Source: Pleurocapsa sp. MO_226.B13 (GTDB lineage: Bacteria; Cyanobacteriota; Cyanobacteriia; Cyanobacteriales; Xenococcaceae). Taken from it: DNA of 8,668 nucleotides. The position numbers and the translations under genes were made by a program. Below are positions 1-6,410 of the stretch, in pieces. The stretch covers positions 1 through 8,668 of the forward strand of contig JASJEI010000463.1 in assembly GCA_030064795.1 (NCBI GenBank), read 5' to 3'. The notes beneath the pieces are model-generated. The model ran no database searches and had not been told where the DNA came from. It saw nothing but the letters and a program-made list of their open reading frames with translations. Each line of letters begins with the position of its first letter. The stretch's first letter is position 1.

Positions 1-26
1 TCCCGCCGAGTGGTTTCTCCTCGAAC

Positions 27-1067
27 TTATACCCCTGGTACCAACTTCTGAATATCCCCGTGGTATTCAATGGACTTTTGTGCTTTATCCAATAGCTTTG
101 CATCATATAAACTTCTCATTATTTCTATCGGATAGTGGGTTATAAAATCCTGCGGCTCGCATAGCCAATATGACTTGCGTTCGCCGTTTATGTTTATACG
201 TTGGCTACTATAGCCCATAGCCCGCAGAATCGCGCCAAGAATTTCATTATCGAGCTTATGGAACTGCCATTGTTGCAAGACATCTTTTAAATAGCTGAAC
301 GGTATAGGTACAAGCTTCCCCTCCTCTTTAGCACAGTTAAAAACCAAGTTAGATAAGGCTGATACTAACGCATAGACATGAGGATATGCCTTTACATCAT
401 ATTTATGGGCGTTTCGATAGGATTTAACTTCTCTATCAATCGGTAACCCCGCGTCCCGCAGATTCCAAAGACCGAATATCTCCAGATTTCTGCTGCGGTT
501 TTCCACTTTCATTTCCATCACAAATTCGGTGAATATTTCTGGTTCATATAATCTATGGACGTGATCGTACTTCCCTTGCAGTTCCCTCATGGTTTGAAGT
601 AAGTACGTTCTTTCGTACTCAGGAAATTCCCTCAAGAGAGATATTTGAAAATCGAGTACAAACGGTCGGTAATCGATTGGTTTATTCCAGCCTATATCTC
701 GCATAAATTGGAAGGAATCTCCCATTTGAGATCCAAGTTCGGAACAATCGCCATATTCCCTATCCTGCGGCTCTAATCCTTTCATTTGCCTGGTGAATAT
801 CCTCAAGGAATCAATGGGTTTAATCCAGTAGTATGTACGTTTATCTTGTTCGTTCTTGAGGCGCCGGCGCGTAAATTTTAAATCGGTTAATGCCTGTTTG
901 ATAATTTTATTTCTGGCATCGAGGTGTGGAGCATGTTTTTTTACGATCGATTGGATTTCCTTGAAGGTAAAACGATTCTCTGGGTCAACAGCCGCCAACA
1001 TTATTAATGCCTGGTGAACCGTTGCGGGAGTATATTCGTAGAGATTTGATGGCAGGTTATGTTCCAT
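27..1067 (-). CDS. Hypothetical protein with two winged-helix-like segments; candidate DNA-binding/replication protein
   Basis: I do not recognise the family of this 346-aa protein. It has no signal peptide or membrane segment, so it should be cytoplasmic. Two segments resemble each other and have the helix-helix-basic hairpin look of a winged helix. Residues about 14-84 run from FTFKEIQ to a basic stretch (TRRRLK) and the hairpin end RTYYWIKPID. Residues about 253-308 run from PFSYLKDV through ILRAMGY to RKSYWLCEPQD. The ending R-x-YW-(3)-P-x-D occurs in both. Similar domains are known at the C-termini of phage/plasmid primase-helicases and in replication initiators. The middle (residues 85-250) is charged and unassigned. 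The ATG at 1067 lies about 29 bp from a TATAAT box and has no clear Shine-Dalgarno. A copy of the 92-bp repeat that also lies upstream of the helicase gene sits behind this promoter, so a role in replication or its control is plausible. That is inference from domain look and context. Confidence 0.75.
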   Translation of the reverse strand: MEHNLPSNLYEYTPATVHQALIMLAAVDPENRFTFKEIQSIVKKHAPHLDARNKIIKQALTDLKFTRRRLKNEQDKRTYYWIKPIDSLRIFTRQMKGLEPQDREYGDCSELGSQMGDSFQFMRDIGWNKPIDYRPFVLDFQISLLREFPEYERTYLLQTMRELQGKYDHVHRLYEPEIFTEFVMEMKVENRSRNLEIFGLWNLRDAGLPIDREVKSYRNAHKYDVKAYPHVYALVSALSNLVFNCAKEEGKLVPIPFSYLKDVLQQWQFHKLDNEILGAILRAMGYSSQRININGERKSYWLCEPQDFITHYPIEIMRSLYDAKLLDKAQKSIEYHGDIQKLVPGV

Positions 1068-1095
1068 AGTTTACGTCTTATGTCTGTACTATATA

Positions 1096-1124
1096 ATTAT
1101 ACCGCATTCATGCTATAGTTAAAC
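1096..1124 (-). promoter_or_regulatory. Probable promoter of the 346-aa gene
   Basis: Reading the minus strand, a perfect TATAAT (-10) occupies 1101-1096. A weak -35 (GTTTAA, 1124-1119) lies 17 bp upstream. The start codon at 1067 follows about 29 bp later, giving a short leader without an obvious ribosome binding site. Confidence 0.5.
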
Positions 1125-1143
1125 TACAAAATGTATCTATGCC

Positions 1144-1250
1144 ATCGATAGCAATAAATTCCCTAGTTCATCCATCAAAAGCCGCATACTTGGCCGCACT
1201 TCGCAGGTGTGAGGTTCCATCAAATACCCAATCCATATTGATAGAGAAAC
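1144..1250 (-). repeat. Diverged copy of the 92-bp repeat, minus orientation, plus start of a second unit
   Basis: Read 5'->3' on the plus strand, this is the reverse complement of the unit tandemly repeated at 3994-4365. Landmarks appear in the same order and spacing: ATCGATAGCAATAAATTCC, CATCAAAAGCCGCATA, GGTTCCATCA, then after 13 bp TATTGATAGAGAAA, which begins the next unit. The array shows 12 bp at that last junction. The copy is diverged, but the register is kept over about 105 bp. It lies upstream of the promoter of the minus-strand 346-aa gene. Confidence 0.75.
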
Positions 1251-1292
1251 TGACATAGGACCCAGAGTATTAAACCGGAGATATTTAGTCAT

Positions 1293-1356
1293 AAAATAAC
1301 CTCCCGCTCGGGACAGATTAGGTCGAGTAGGGACAATAAAACTGAAAAATAACCTC
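1293..1356 (+). repeat. Direct repeat AAAATAACCTC, 53 bp apart
   Basis: AAAATAACCTC occurs at 1293-1303 and at 1346-1356. Each copy is followed within a few bases by GGGAC. The first copy is followed by the small palindrome TCCCG-CT-CGGGA (1302-1313). The second copy is also mirrored at 3847-3856 in the right arm of the large inverted duplication. These may be remnants of a mobile-element end; the role is unknown. Confidence 0.4.
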
Positions 1357-1700
1357 TAATTGGGACTTGAAGGGGGTAAAAATATGCCTACCTAGGACCA
1401 CTTTTCAGGTTATATTGAGCTGTAAAGGGAGTTCATAAGCCCATAACAGGCTGTTTTCACGGTACTCGATTCCTACAAGCATTGGAAATTCGTTCCCATA
1501 AAAACATCAAAAAAAGAAAAAATTCCCAAAAATAGGGGGACTTTTTGGACAATTTGCTGGTAAAAATTAGTCGTAATCTATACAGGGAAATAGTTTCAAG
1601 AAAAGGTAGCTCCTGCCAAAGAGGTTGAAAGCATCGGAAACTCGTTGAGTAATATACTAGATCGAGGATAGACCTTTAGTCCAACCATTGATAGAACTAG
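1331..1700 (+). repeat. Left arm of a large imperfect inverted duplication (about 370 bp)
   Basis: This stretch matches the reverse complement of 1836-2150 continued at 3833-3871. The right arm is broken by the insertion sequence at 2151-3832. Near-identical blocks include 1375-1423 (TAAAAATATGCCTACCT, CCACTTTTCAGGTTATATTG) against about 2141-2093. Others are 1574-1585 (GTAATCTATACA) against 1963-1952, and 1684-1700 (ACCATTGATAGAACTAG) against 1852-1836. Between these the arms differ by substitutions and small gaps, so the duplication is old. Outer matching starts at GGACAA (1331) and at 3871. The roughly 135 bp between the arms (1701-1835) shows no mirror match. Confidence 0.8.
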
Positions 1701-1722
1701 AGGGTCCTATTGTCAACCATGA
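1564..1722 (+). pseudogene. Decayed fragment of an unidentified gene, left-arm copy
   Basis: The plus-strand frame beginning at 1564 reads KLVVIYTGK, a stop, then FQEKVAPAKEVESIGNSL, and degenerates with another stop near 1660. The mirror copy at 1771-1971 reads KLTVIYTGQDLHEKG, then TLAKKVESIGIPLVI. The shared amino-acid pattern VIYTG..(5)..EK..(3)..AK.VESIG shows both descend from one coding sequence. Both are also preceded by an in-frame TAA at the same place. I do not recognise the parent family. The copy cannot give a protein as it stands. Confidence 0.55.
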
Positions 1723-1770
1723 AGGATAAAGGCCCAGGGCGAACCCATCATCAATGAAGGATATTATGTA

Positions 1771-1971
1771 TCAAATATCAATGACGGTATCTGAGTTCTT
1801 TTCCATCCCGAATACAATGATGGTAGGAGCTACCCCTAGTTCTATCAATGGTTTGGGGCTAGACCTGTGCTCAATACACTATATTACCAACGGAATTCCA
1901 ATACTTTCAACCTTCTTGGCAAGAGTCCCCTTTTCATGTAAGTCTTGTCCTGTATAGATTACGGTCAATTT
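1771..1971 (-). pseudogene. Decayed fragment of the same unidentified gene, right-arm copy
   Basis: On the minus strand from 1971 the frame reads KLTVIYTGQDLHEKG, TLAKKVESIGIPLVI, one TAG, CIEHRSSPKPLIELG, VAPTIIVFGMEKNSDTVIDI and a stop at 1773-1771. Only one internal stop interrupts about 66 codons, and the hydrophobic/charged pattern (alternating beta-strand-like and helical stretches) looks protein-like. This makes it the better-preserved of the two copies. There is no good start codon, and the upstream TAA at 1974-1972 closes the frame. The plus-strand ORF over 1754-1957 is its antisense and is not considered a gene. The parent family is not recognised. Confidence 0.55.
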
Positions 1972-2143
1972 TTAGGAGTAAATTGTCAAAAAATCCGATA
2001 TTTTTGGTAATTTCTACACATTTTTTTTTCTACGGGTTTTCAATACTTTCGGGGTTTACCTGGGCAAAAAACTTCCTTTATAGCTCAATTATGGCTCAAT
2101 ATAACCTGAAAAGTGGTCTCAGGTAGGCATATTTTTACTCCTT

Positions 2144-2150
2144 TCAAGTC
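2144..2150. repeat. Target-site duplication, left copy
   Basis: TCAAGTC lies directly outside the left terminal repeat and is repeated exactly at 3833-3839. The same site occurs once, uninterrupted, in the left arm of the inverted duplication (reverse complement, GACTTGA at 1364-1370). Confidence 0.85.
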
Positions 2151-2166
2151 TTGGACTTTGGACAAA
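2151..2166 (+). repeat. Left terminal inverted repeat of the insertion sequence
   Basis: TTGGACTTTGGACAAA matches the reverse complement of 3817-3832 at all 16 positions. It directly abuts the target duplication. Confidence 0.9.
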
Positions 2167-2233
2167 TAGCAAAATTGTTCGCGATTGGCGTTCGCGAATT
2201 TGGTCTCAATAATTAGTTTCCAATCTGAGCCGA

Positions 2234-3703
2234 TTAGACCGCAATCGGTGGTGATGGTTCTGGCTTTTTCTCTTTTTTCGTTTTTTTAATTACCTCATGA
2301 CGAGTTCTTTTTGTTTGAATCATGCCCTCCCTTCGTCCTCCAGAAAAACCTCGGGGTTTGGGAGAATTAGCTGGTGTGCCAATCTCCGTAATTATTCGAT
2401 TCATATCTCTTTGAACTTGAGAAGGAGTTAGAAAACCTTCAGTTTTTTGAGGTAGATAACGTTCCCAAGGTCGAGGTAAAGTCCAAGCTAATTTTCTGGC
2501 GGCCCACAGTTGAACATAAGCCAAAAAACTCAGTTCGACCCAATTCTCTTCATGTTCCACTTCAGGAGTAGCACTGGCATTAAGCAATAATCTCTGTTTA
2601 CCAAAACGAAGTAAGTGTTCGATGTCATATCGTTGTCGATAAGCCTGATATGCTTCGGTACTACTCAATTCATCCCGACGTTGACCAATAACAATTAACC
2701 ACATTGGTTTCCAGATTCTCATTCCTTCGGTAGTGGTAACTTGAATTTGCATTAAGCTAAATGGCTGACGATGCATTGGACAATTATGAGAACCTCGCAT
2801 CAACATATTTGACCACCTCCGAATTCTCAGGTTTAGTAATCGACCTTTCTTGGTAGTGAAGTTGGTTTGAACTATTTCATTTGGCTTATGCCAAGTAGTT
2901 TCATCTTTCAGGTCGAATTTATCTCCATACCACTGAGGATGACCCACCGACGGTTTGGTTTTGGATTCAGGGTAAGTATAGAATACCCGATTACTTCTGA
3001 CTCTTGTTACCACTACTAGATTAGTATGTTGTTCTTGCTCTGCCAGAAAAGTTTTAGCTGAGTAATCACTGTCTACTACTACTACTGATAAATGATTCGA
3101 CCAAGGTAAATTGTCAGTAGTCAAAATTTGCTTGATTTGTCTTGAAGCAACTTGCTTGCCTGTTTCTGAACTTTTGACTCGCTCCACTGTTAAAGGAATT
3201 GCCCACGGAATATCCCCTGTCTCTTGTCTTTCAGGGAGAGCTGTCAGGATGGAATAAGAATGCCCGATATTAATCGGTTTGTTGCCTTTAATAGTATTGG
3301 GTTGATAAATTATGCTTCTCTCTTCTAAGGTTTTGGCGTAGGGTCGTGGCAGAGGTGTCACATCAATTGCCCACAAGTAAAATTGCTTTGGTTGAGGAGT
3401 TGGAATTAGTTCAGAAATGGCTTGGATGCGGGCTTCGATTTGAGCATTTTGGCTCTTGATGGCTTCTGTCGAATCAGTTTGATTTGTTCGACTCATTTCT
3501 TGAATCCCTTTATACAAGGCACTATATTCTCTTCGGAACAGAGAAGAAAGACTCAATTCAACTGGTGTTCTCGCGGTGGTATTAGCAGCGATCGCATCGA
3601 CTAAATCCATTACTGTATCTCGTCTGTAGTTAAAGCTTTGATACAACTTGTCTCGAAATTGCTTGAACTCTTGTTGTGATTGATTATAGTTGTTTTGGGA
3701 CAT
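2234..3703 (-). CDS. IS4-superfamily DDE transposase
   Basis: This full-length 489-aa protein catalyses excision and insertion of the surrounding element by two-metal DDE chemistry. The triad is visible: D114 in YLWAIDVTPLPR, D211 in LSVVVVDSDY (D213 is an alternative), and E362. E362 sits inside a perfect IS4-type YREK signature, Y355-(2)-R358-(3)-E362-(6)-K369 (YRQRYDIEHLLRFGKQ). The N-terminus (about 1-100) is helical and probably binds the terminal repeats. The C-terminal tail (about 445-489) is basic and rich in Lys, Arg and Pro. In style it resembles the large NF041680-type transposases common in cyanobacteria, a family call from memory. The ATG at 3703 fits, since the frame starts 130 bp inside the right end. 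No frameshift or internal stop is seen, so it is probably active. It has no functional link to the neighbouring genes. Confidence 0.92.
   Translation of the reverse strand: MSQNNYNQSQQEFKQFRDKLYQSFNYRRDTVMDLVDAIAANTTARTPVELSLSSLFRREYSALYKGIQEMSRTNQTDSTEAIKSQNAQIEARIQAISELIPTPQPKQFYLWAIDVTPLPRPYAKTLEERSIIYQPNTIKGNKPINIGHSYSILTALPERQETGDIPWAIPLTVERVKSSETGKQVASRQIKQILTTDNLPWSNHLSVVVVDSDYSAKTFLAEQEQHTNLVVVTRVRSNRVFYTYPESKTKPSVGHPQWYGDKFDLKDETTWHKPNEIVQTNFTTKKGRLLNLRIRRWSNMLMRGSHNCPMHRQPFSLMQIQVTTTEGMRIWKPMWLIVIGQRRDELSSTEAYQAYRQRYDIEHLLRFGKQRLLLNASATPEVEHEENWVELSFLAYVQLWAARKLAWTLPRPWERYLPQKTEGFLTPSQVQRDMNRIITEIGTPANSPKPRGFSGGRREGMIQTKRTRHEVIKKTKKEKKPEPSPPIAV
3588..3595. other. HIP1 octamer
   Basis: GCGATCGC, the palindrome highly over-represented in many cyanobacterial genomes, lies inside the transposase gene. 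The only other copy in the window is at 8661-8668. Confidence 0.7.
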
Positions 3704-3816
3704 GGTTTATGAGTCTATTGAAATTAGTTTTGGGAAACTGCGATCGATTTTCTCATTCAACTTGTCCCTTCCCCTTAGACTTTGTTCGCAAAACAAGCTT
3801 GCGAATTCTCTTCTAT

Positions 3817-3832
3817 TTTGTCCAAAGTCCAA
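3817..3832 (-). repeat. Right terminal inverted repeat of the insertion sequence
   Basis: The reverse complement reads TTGGACTTTGGACAAA, identical to the left end at 2151-2166. Confidence 0.9.
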
Positions 3833-3839
3833 TCAAGTC
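3833..3839. repeat. Target-site duplication, right copy
   Basis: TCAAGTC is identical to 2144-2150. Reading on from here restores the right arm of the inverted duplication (CCAATTAGAGGTTATTT). Confidence 0.85.
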
Positions 3840-3941
3840 CCAATTAGAGGTTATTTCTATGGGTCTTGTCCTTTGCGAGATCGGATTTCGTCCTCCACAC
3901 AGCTAATTTCCCTGGGAGAAAGTCCTAGCTTCTTTTCTGAT

Positions 3942-3964
3942 GTCCCAGGTTAATATCCAGGGAC
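3942..3964. repeat. Short interrupted inverted repeat between the IS and the repeat array
   Basis: GTCCC-A-GG and CC-A-GGGAC flank a 7-base loop (TTAATAT), with one A-A mismatch in the stem. No T-run follows, so it is a poor terminator candidate. It could be a small operator or be incidental. A GT-rich tract (about 3968-3994) separates it from the repeat array. Confidence 0.35.
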
Positions 3965-3993
3965 GGATGTTTGTGTATGTGTTTGTTTGTTTT

Positions 3994-4365
3994 TGATGGA
4001 GGTACTAACTTCGAGTGCATCAGGATATGCGGCAGGTAATGAAAGAAGGAAAGATTTTTCTCTCCATCAATAGATGTAGGTAGGTGATGGAACTGATTTC
4101 TCCTAGTGCATCAAAATATGCGTCATTTGATGAAAGACCCGGGGAGGAATTTTCTCTATCAATAGATATAGGTAGATGATGGAACTGATTTCTGTCCGCG
4201 CATCAAAGTATGCGTCATTTGATGAAAGACCCGGGGAGGAATTTTCTCTATCAATAGATGTAGGTAGATGAGGGAACTGATTTCTCCTAGTGCATCAAAA
4301 TATGCGTCATTTGATACTAGAACAAAAAACTTTTCTCCCTCCATTTAATTAATTATTTGATGGAA
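3994..4365 (+). repeat. Tandem array of a 92-bp repeat, iteron-like; candidate origin or operator array
   Basis: Units begin with TGATGG or TGAGGG at 3994, 4085, 4177 and 4269, so the period is 91, 92 and 92 bp. A fifth start (TGATGGAA) is at 4358. Units 2 and 3 differ at about 7 of 92 positions. Unit 1 is more diverged. The second half of unit 4 is degenerate. Each of units 2-4 carries a dyad CATCAAA-(10)-TTTGATG at 4109-4132, 4201-4224 and 4293-4315 (last base changed in unit 4), around the conserved core TATGCG. The array ends about 180 bp before the helicase start codon. Inverted single copies lie at 1144-1250 and 6411-6490. Identical-length units without variable spacers rule out CRISPR. 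Iterons of theta-type replicons are usually around 20 bp, so a 92-bp unit with an internal dyad is unusual. The role is inferred from position. Confidence 0.85.
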
Positions 4366-4383
4366 ACTTCGCCGATGAAAGAA

Positions 4384-4467
4384 CTAGAAACCATCATTTA
4401 CTTCAGTAAAAACTTGCCGAATTTCTTCAAGTGTTTCTCTATCTCGAACCTACATTCCTTGCTGCAT
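4384..4467 (-). pseudogene. Possible 3' relic of an unidentified gene
   Basis: On the minus strand from 4467 the frame reads MQQGM, one TAG, VRDRETLEEIRQVFTEVNDGF, then stop. The amphipathic, charge-patterned peptide looks like the C-terminal end of a real protein. The frame before it is closed, and the segment is only 28 codons, so chance remains a real alternative. It occupies the otherwise empty stretch between the repeat array and the helicase gene's promoter. Confidence 0.25.
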
Positions 4468-4491
4468 ATACACTTCGACCGCCAATCATCC

Positions 4492-4520
4492 TTGTAAGAT
4501 AAGTAAGCATGGCGAATATT
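4492..4520 (+). promoter_or_regulatory. Possible promoter of the helicase gene
   Basis: TTGTAA (4492-4497) and AATATT (4515-4520) are separated by 17 bp and lie about 22 bp before the start codon. Both boxes are imperfect. The repeat array begins about 500 bp and ends about 125 bp further upstream. Confidence 0.3.
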
Positions 4521-4530
4521 TTATCGAACT

Positions 4531-4538
4531 AGGGGGTG
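4531..4538 (+). promoter_or_regulatory. Shine-Dalgarno of the helicase gene
   Basis: AGGGGGTG lies 4 bases before the first ATG (4543) and 7 before the second (4546). The spacing slightly favours the second Met as the true start. It is the only clear Shine-Dalgarno among the genes in this window. Confidence 0.6.
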
Positions 4539-4542
4539 CAAT

Positions 4543-6390
4543 ATGATGACTAATAGAAGCTCGAATGGAAAACACGAACACCATCCAACCAAACCCTCTA
4601 TTAATGACTTTGAAACTATAGAAAGTATTGACCAATTCAATAAATCGAACCGAGTCCATCATTCACAAACCATCAACTCCCAAGGCAGCACTGCGCCACC
4701 TATGCCCAATCAAAACCTAGATCCTCAGAACTTCCAAAATATGCAAATGCTCATGATGCAACAGATGATGCAGCAGATGCAAGCGCTAATTAATCATCAA
4801 GGGGCATCGGCATCTAGTTCTAGTTCCAACGTGGGTCATCCTTCCCAATTTCAAGCGCCGTTTAGGCCTTTAGATCTAATTGATGAAAGACCATCATCCG
4901 ATGAATTAAATAATATTGAAAATGCCACGGAACCAGATTCGCGCGTAGCTATTGAATTGACCGAACAAGGTGTGTTTCGCGATGCTCAAGAACTGATTTG
5001 GTATGTCTTTGATGAACAAACGGGATTATGGTCTAAAACCTCAGATGAAGGATTTCACCAACTTATCTCCGAAAAATACAACGAAATATTACTCAATGAC
5101 TTCGATTCGTTTGTACTGCCAACGAAGAAACTTCTAGAAAAGATTGCGACGAAAATCAAGATAGCAAATAGGAAGTACTTTAATCAAAATACCTGGAAGA
5201 CAAACTGGCAAAGTAATGTTATTCCCTTTAGTAACGGGTTATTAGACCTCGAAACTCGTAAATTACTACCATTAACTAAAGATCTATTACTCGAGTCCAA
5301 ATTGGATCGGGATTATGATGAGACTGCTGGCACAAATTGCCCGAATTACATCGATCTCATTAATCATATATCCAACCAAGACTCAGAAGTAGCGGAAGTC
5401 CTTCACGCGCGCACTTTATTACATCTGACGGGTCGTGGCCATCTTCAACGCAGCATATTACTCCTGCATTCGACGGTCGGCGGTTGTGGGAAAGGTACAT
5501 ATATTAATTTACTAGAGAAACTGACCGGCGAATATCGCTCGGCGACTTTGGATTTATGCAGGCTAAACGATGGAACTACATTAAGTACTTTAAGTAATAA
5601 AACATCTTTGCTTTTTCCTGAAGAACGCTCTCACATCGGCCCGCGTAGCCAATCATACGCAAATATTTTGAAGATCTCGTCCCATGATACGATATCTGGT
5701 CGCGTGATTTTTTCTAAAGGGAATTTTAGTTACAAATCCAATGCCATGATGGTTATAGCTAGTAACTACGCGGTACTGAATGTTTCTGATGGGGGCCTTT
5801 CGCGGCGAACATTAGTTCTGGAAGTCAAGCATCATCCAAAACATGTAGATTTGTACCTTGCGGACAAATTGTCAGGGGAACTTGCTCAAATTACGAATTA
5901 CCTATTAGAAAAATTCGATTTTGACCCAGATCAAGCGCGCGAGATTGTATCTAATGCAAATGAAATCAATGCCTTCAAGCATTTTGCCCAAGATAACGCC
6001 GAAGAATCGAATACCTTGATTGAGTTTCTCAAAACCTACGTAACACCAGTTTGCCCGATAAATCGCGACCGGGAATTGACGGTCAAAGAGTATAATCAGC
6101 TACCCAAACAATATCGCGAGGATAATCCTCCCGCAGCGATTAGTGCCCAATCTCTTTATAGTGCCTATAAAATTTATATGAACGAAAACAACCCAGGCTC
6201 GGGCCTCATGAAGAAATCGCGGTTTGAGAAGGAAGTCATTTTGTACTATAAATGCATCTGTAATCATGAGATTTATATCGTTGAAGAAACCGCAATTCCA
6301 GGGTTGTGTGGACGGAAGAAGAGAATATTAGGGTTAATACCTTCGGTGTCCTGGAAGCAGGAAGATATATTACTTGGGCTAAAAGCTTGA
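4543..6390 (+). CDS. D5/P4-type superfamily-3 replicative helicase, no visible primase domain
   Basis: This 615-aa protein is probably the ATP-driven helicase that opens the origin and unwinds DNA as a ring. Residues 1-130 are low-complexity (Ser, Asn, Gln, Met), with a Met/Gln-rich run at 67-81, where many relatives carry a primase-polymerase or primase. Residues about 145-250 match the D5_N style: LIWYVFDEQTGLWSK and the typical NGLLDL at 231-236. The SF3 core follows. Walker A is GGCGKGT at 313-319 (K317). The Walker B-like strand is LLFPEER at 356-362. The sensor-1/motif C strand MMVIASNYA ends near N408. R421-R422 (SRRTLVLEV) form the arginine-finger region. Residues about 540-600 may be the usual C-terminal winged helix. 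The repeat array upstream and the single inverted repeat copy 20 bp after the stop make this the centre of a replication module. Either ATG of the initial ATGATG could be used. A primase would have to come from elsewhere. Confidence 0.88.
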   Translation: MMTNRSSNGKHEHHPTKPSINDFETIESIDQFNKSNRVHHSQTINSQGSTAPPMPNQNLDPQNFQNMQMLMMQQMMQQMQALINHQGASASSSSSNVGHPSQFQAPFRPLDLIDERPSSDELNNIENATEPDSRVAIELTEQGVFRDAQELIWYVFDEQTGLWSKTSDEGFHQLISEKYNEILLNDFDSFVLPTKKLLEKIATKIKIANRKYFNQNTWKTNWQSNVIPFSNGLLDLETRKLLPLTKDLLLESKLDRDYDETAGTNCPNYIDLINHISNQDSEVAEVLHARTLLHLTGRGHLQRSILLLHSTVGGCGKGTYINLLEKLTGEYRSATLDLCRLNDGTTLSTLSNKTSLLFPEERSHIGPRSQSYANILKISSHDTISGRVIFSKGNFSYKSNAMMVIASNYAVLNVSDGGLSRRTLVLEVKHHPKHVDLYLADKLSGELAQITNYLLEKFDFDPDQAREIVSNANEINAFKHFAQDNAEESNTLIEFLKTYVTPVCPINRDRELTVKEYNQLPKQYREDNPPAAISAQSLYSAYKIYMNENNPGSGLMKKSRFEKEVILYYKCICNHEIYIVEETAIPGLCGRKKRILGLIPSVSWKQEDILLGLKA

Positions 6391-6410
6391 GCGCCAAATT
6401 ATTCGTCGAA

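Larger units (their letters stand above)
2151..3832 (-). mobile_element. Complete insertion sequence, 1,682 bp, IS4-like DDE transposase
   Basis: The element is bounded by a perfect 16-bp terminal inverted repeat (TTGGACTTTGGACAAA at the left, its reverse complement at 3817-3832). After a 1-base offset, TAG follows in both. Exact 7-bp flanking duplications (TCAAGTC) mark the insertion. It carries one full-length transposase gene on the minus strand. Subterminal DNA holds GTTCGCGA twice (2178-2197), and GTTCGC / GCGAA motifs at the right end (3784-3805) are possible transposase contacts. The intact gene and exact duplication argue for recent insertion, into the older inverted duplication. The precise IS family needs comparison with a curated IS collection. 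Confidence 0.9.
1836..3871 (-). repeat. Right arm of the large inverted duplication, split by an insertion sequence
   Basis: The arm consists of 1836-2150 and 3833-3871. The two parts join across the insertion sequence once one 7-bp target copy is removed. The outer part is clear: the reverse complement of 3833-3856 (AAATAACCTC, then TAATTGGGACTTGA) equals left-arm 1347-1370. Matching with the left arm fades beyond GGACAA (3871-3866). The unbroken left arm therefore acts as an internal record of the empty insertion site. Confidence 0.75.

Noticed and set aside
1..26. Ribosome binding site of a further minus-strand gene
   Set aside because: The reverse complement contains GAGGAGAAA, which could serve a gene outside the window, but no start codon is visible here.
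1068..1330. tRNA or other RNA gene in the left intergenic region
   Set aside because: No T-loop (GTTCRA) with a matching acceptor stem was found by eye on either strand; the region is explained by the promoter and the repeat copy.
1754..1957. 67-aa plus-strand ORF
   Set aside because: It is antisense to the decayed gene copy at 1771-1971, whose minus-strand frame is matched by the paired arm.
3422..3953. Plus-strand ORFs at 3422-3604, 3676-3906 and 3690-3953
   Set aside because: They are antisense to the transposase or span the IS end, target duplication and inverted-repeat arm. They have no ribosome binding site and no protein-like composition.
4159..4344. 61-aa minus-strand ORF
   Set aside because: It lies wholly inside the tandem repeat; its reading frame is a product of the repeat.
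3994..4365. CRISPR array
   Set aside because: The units repeat over their full 92-bp length with no unique spacers, and no cas gene is present.
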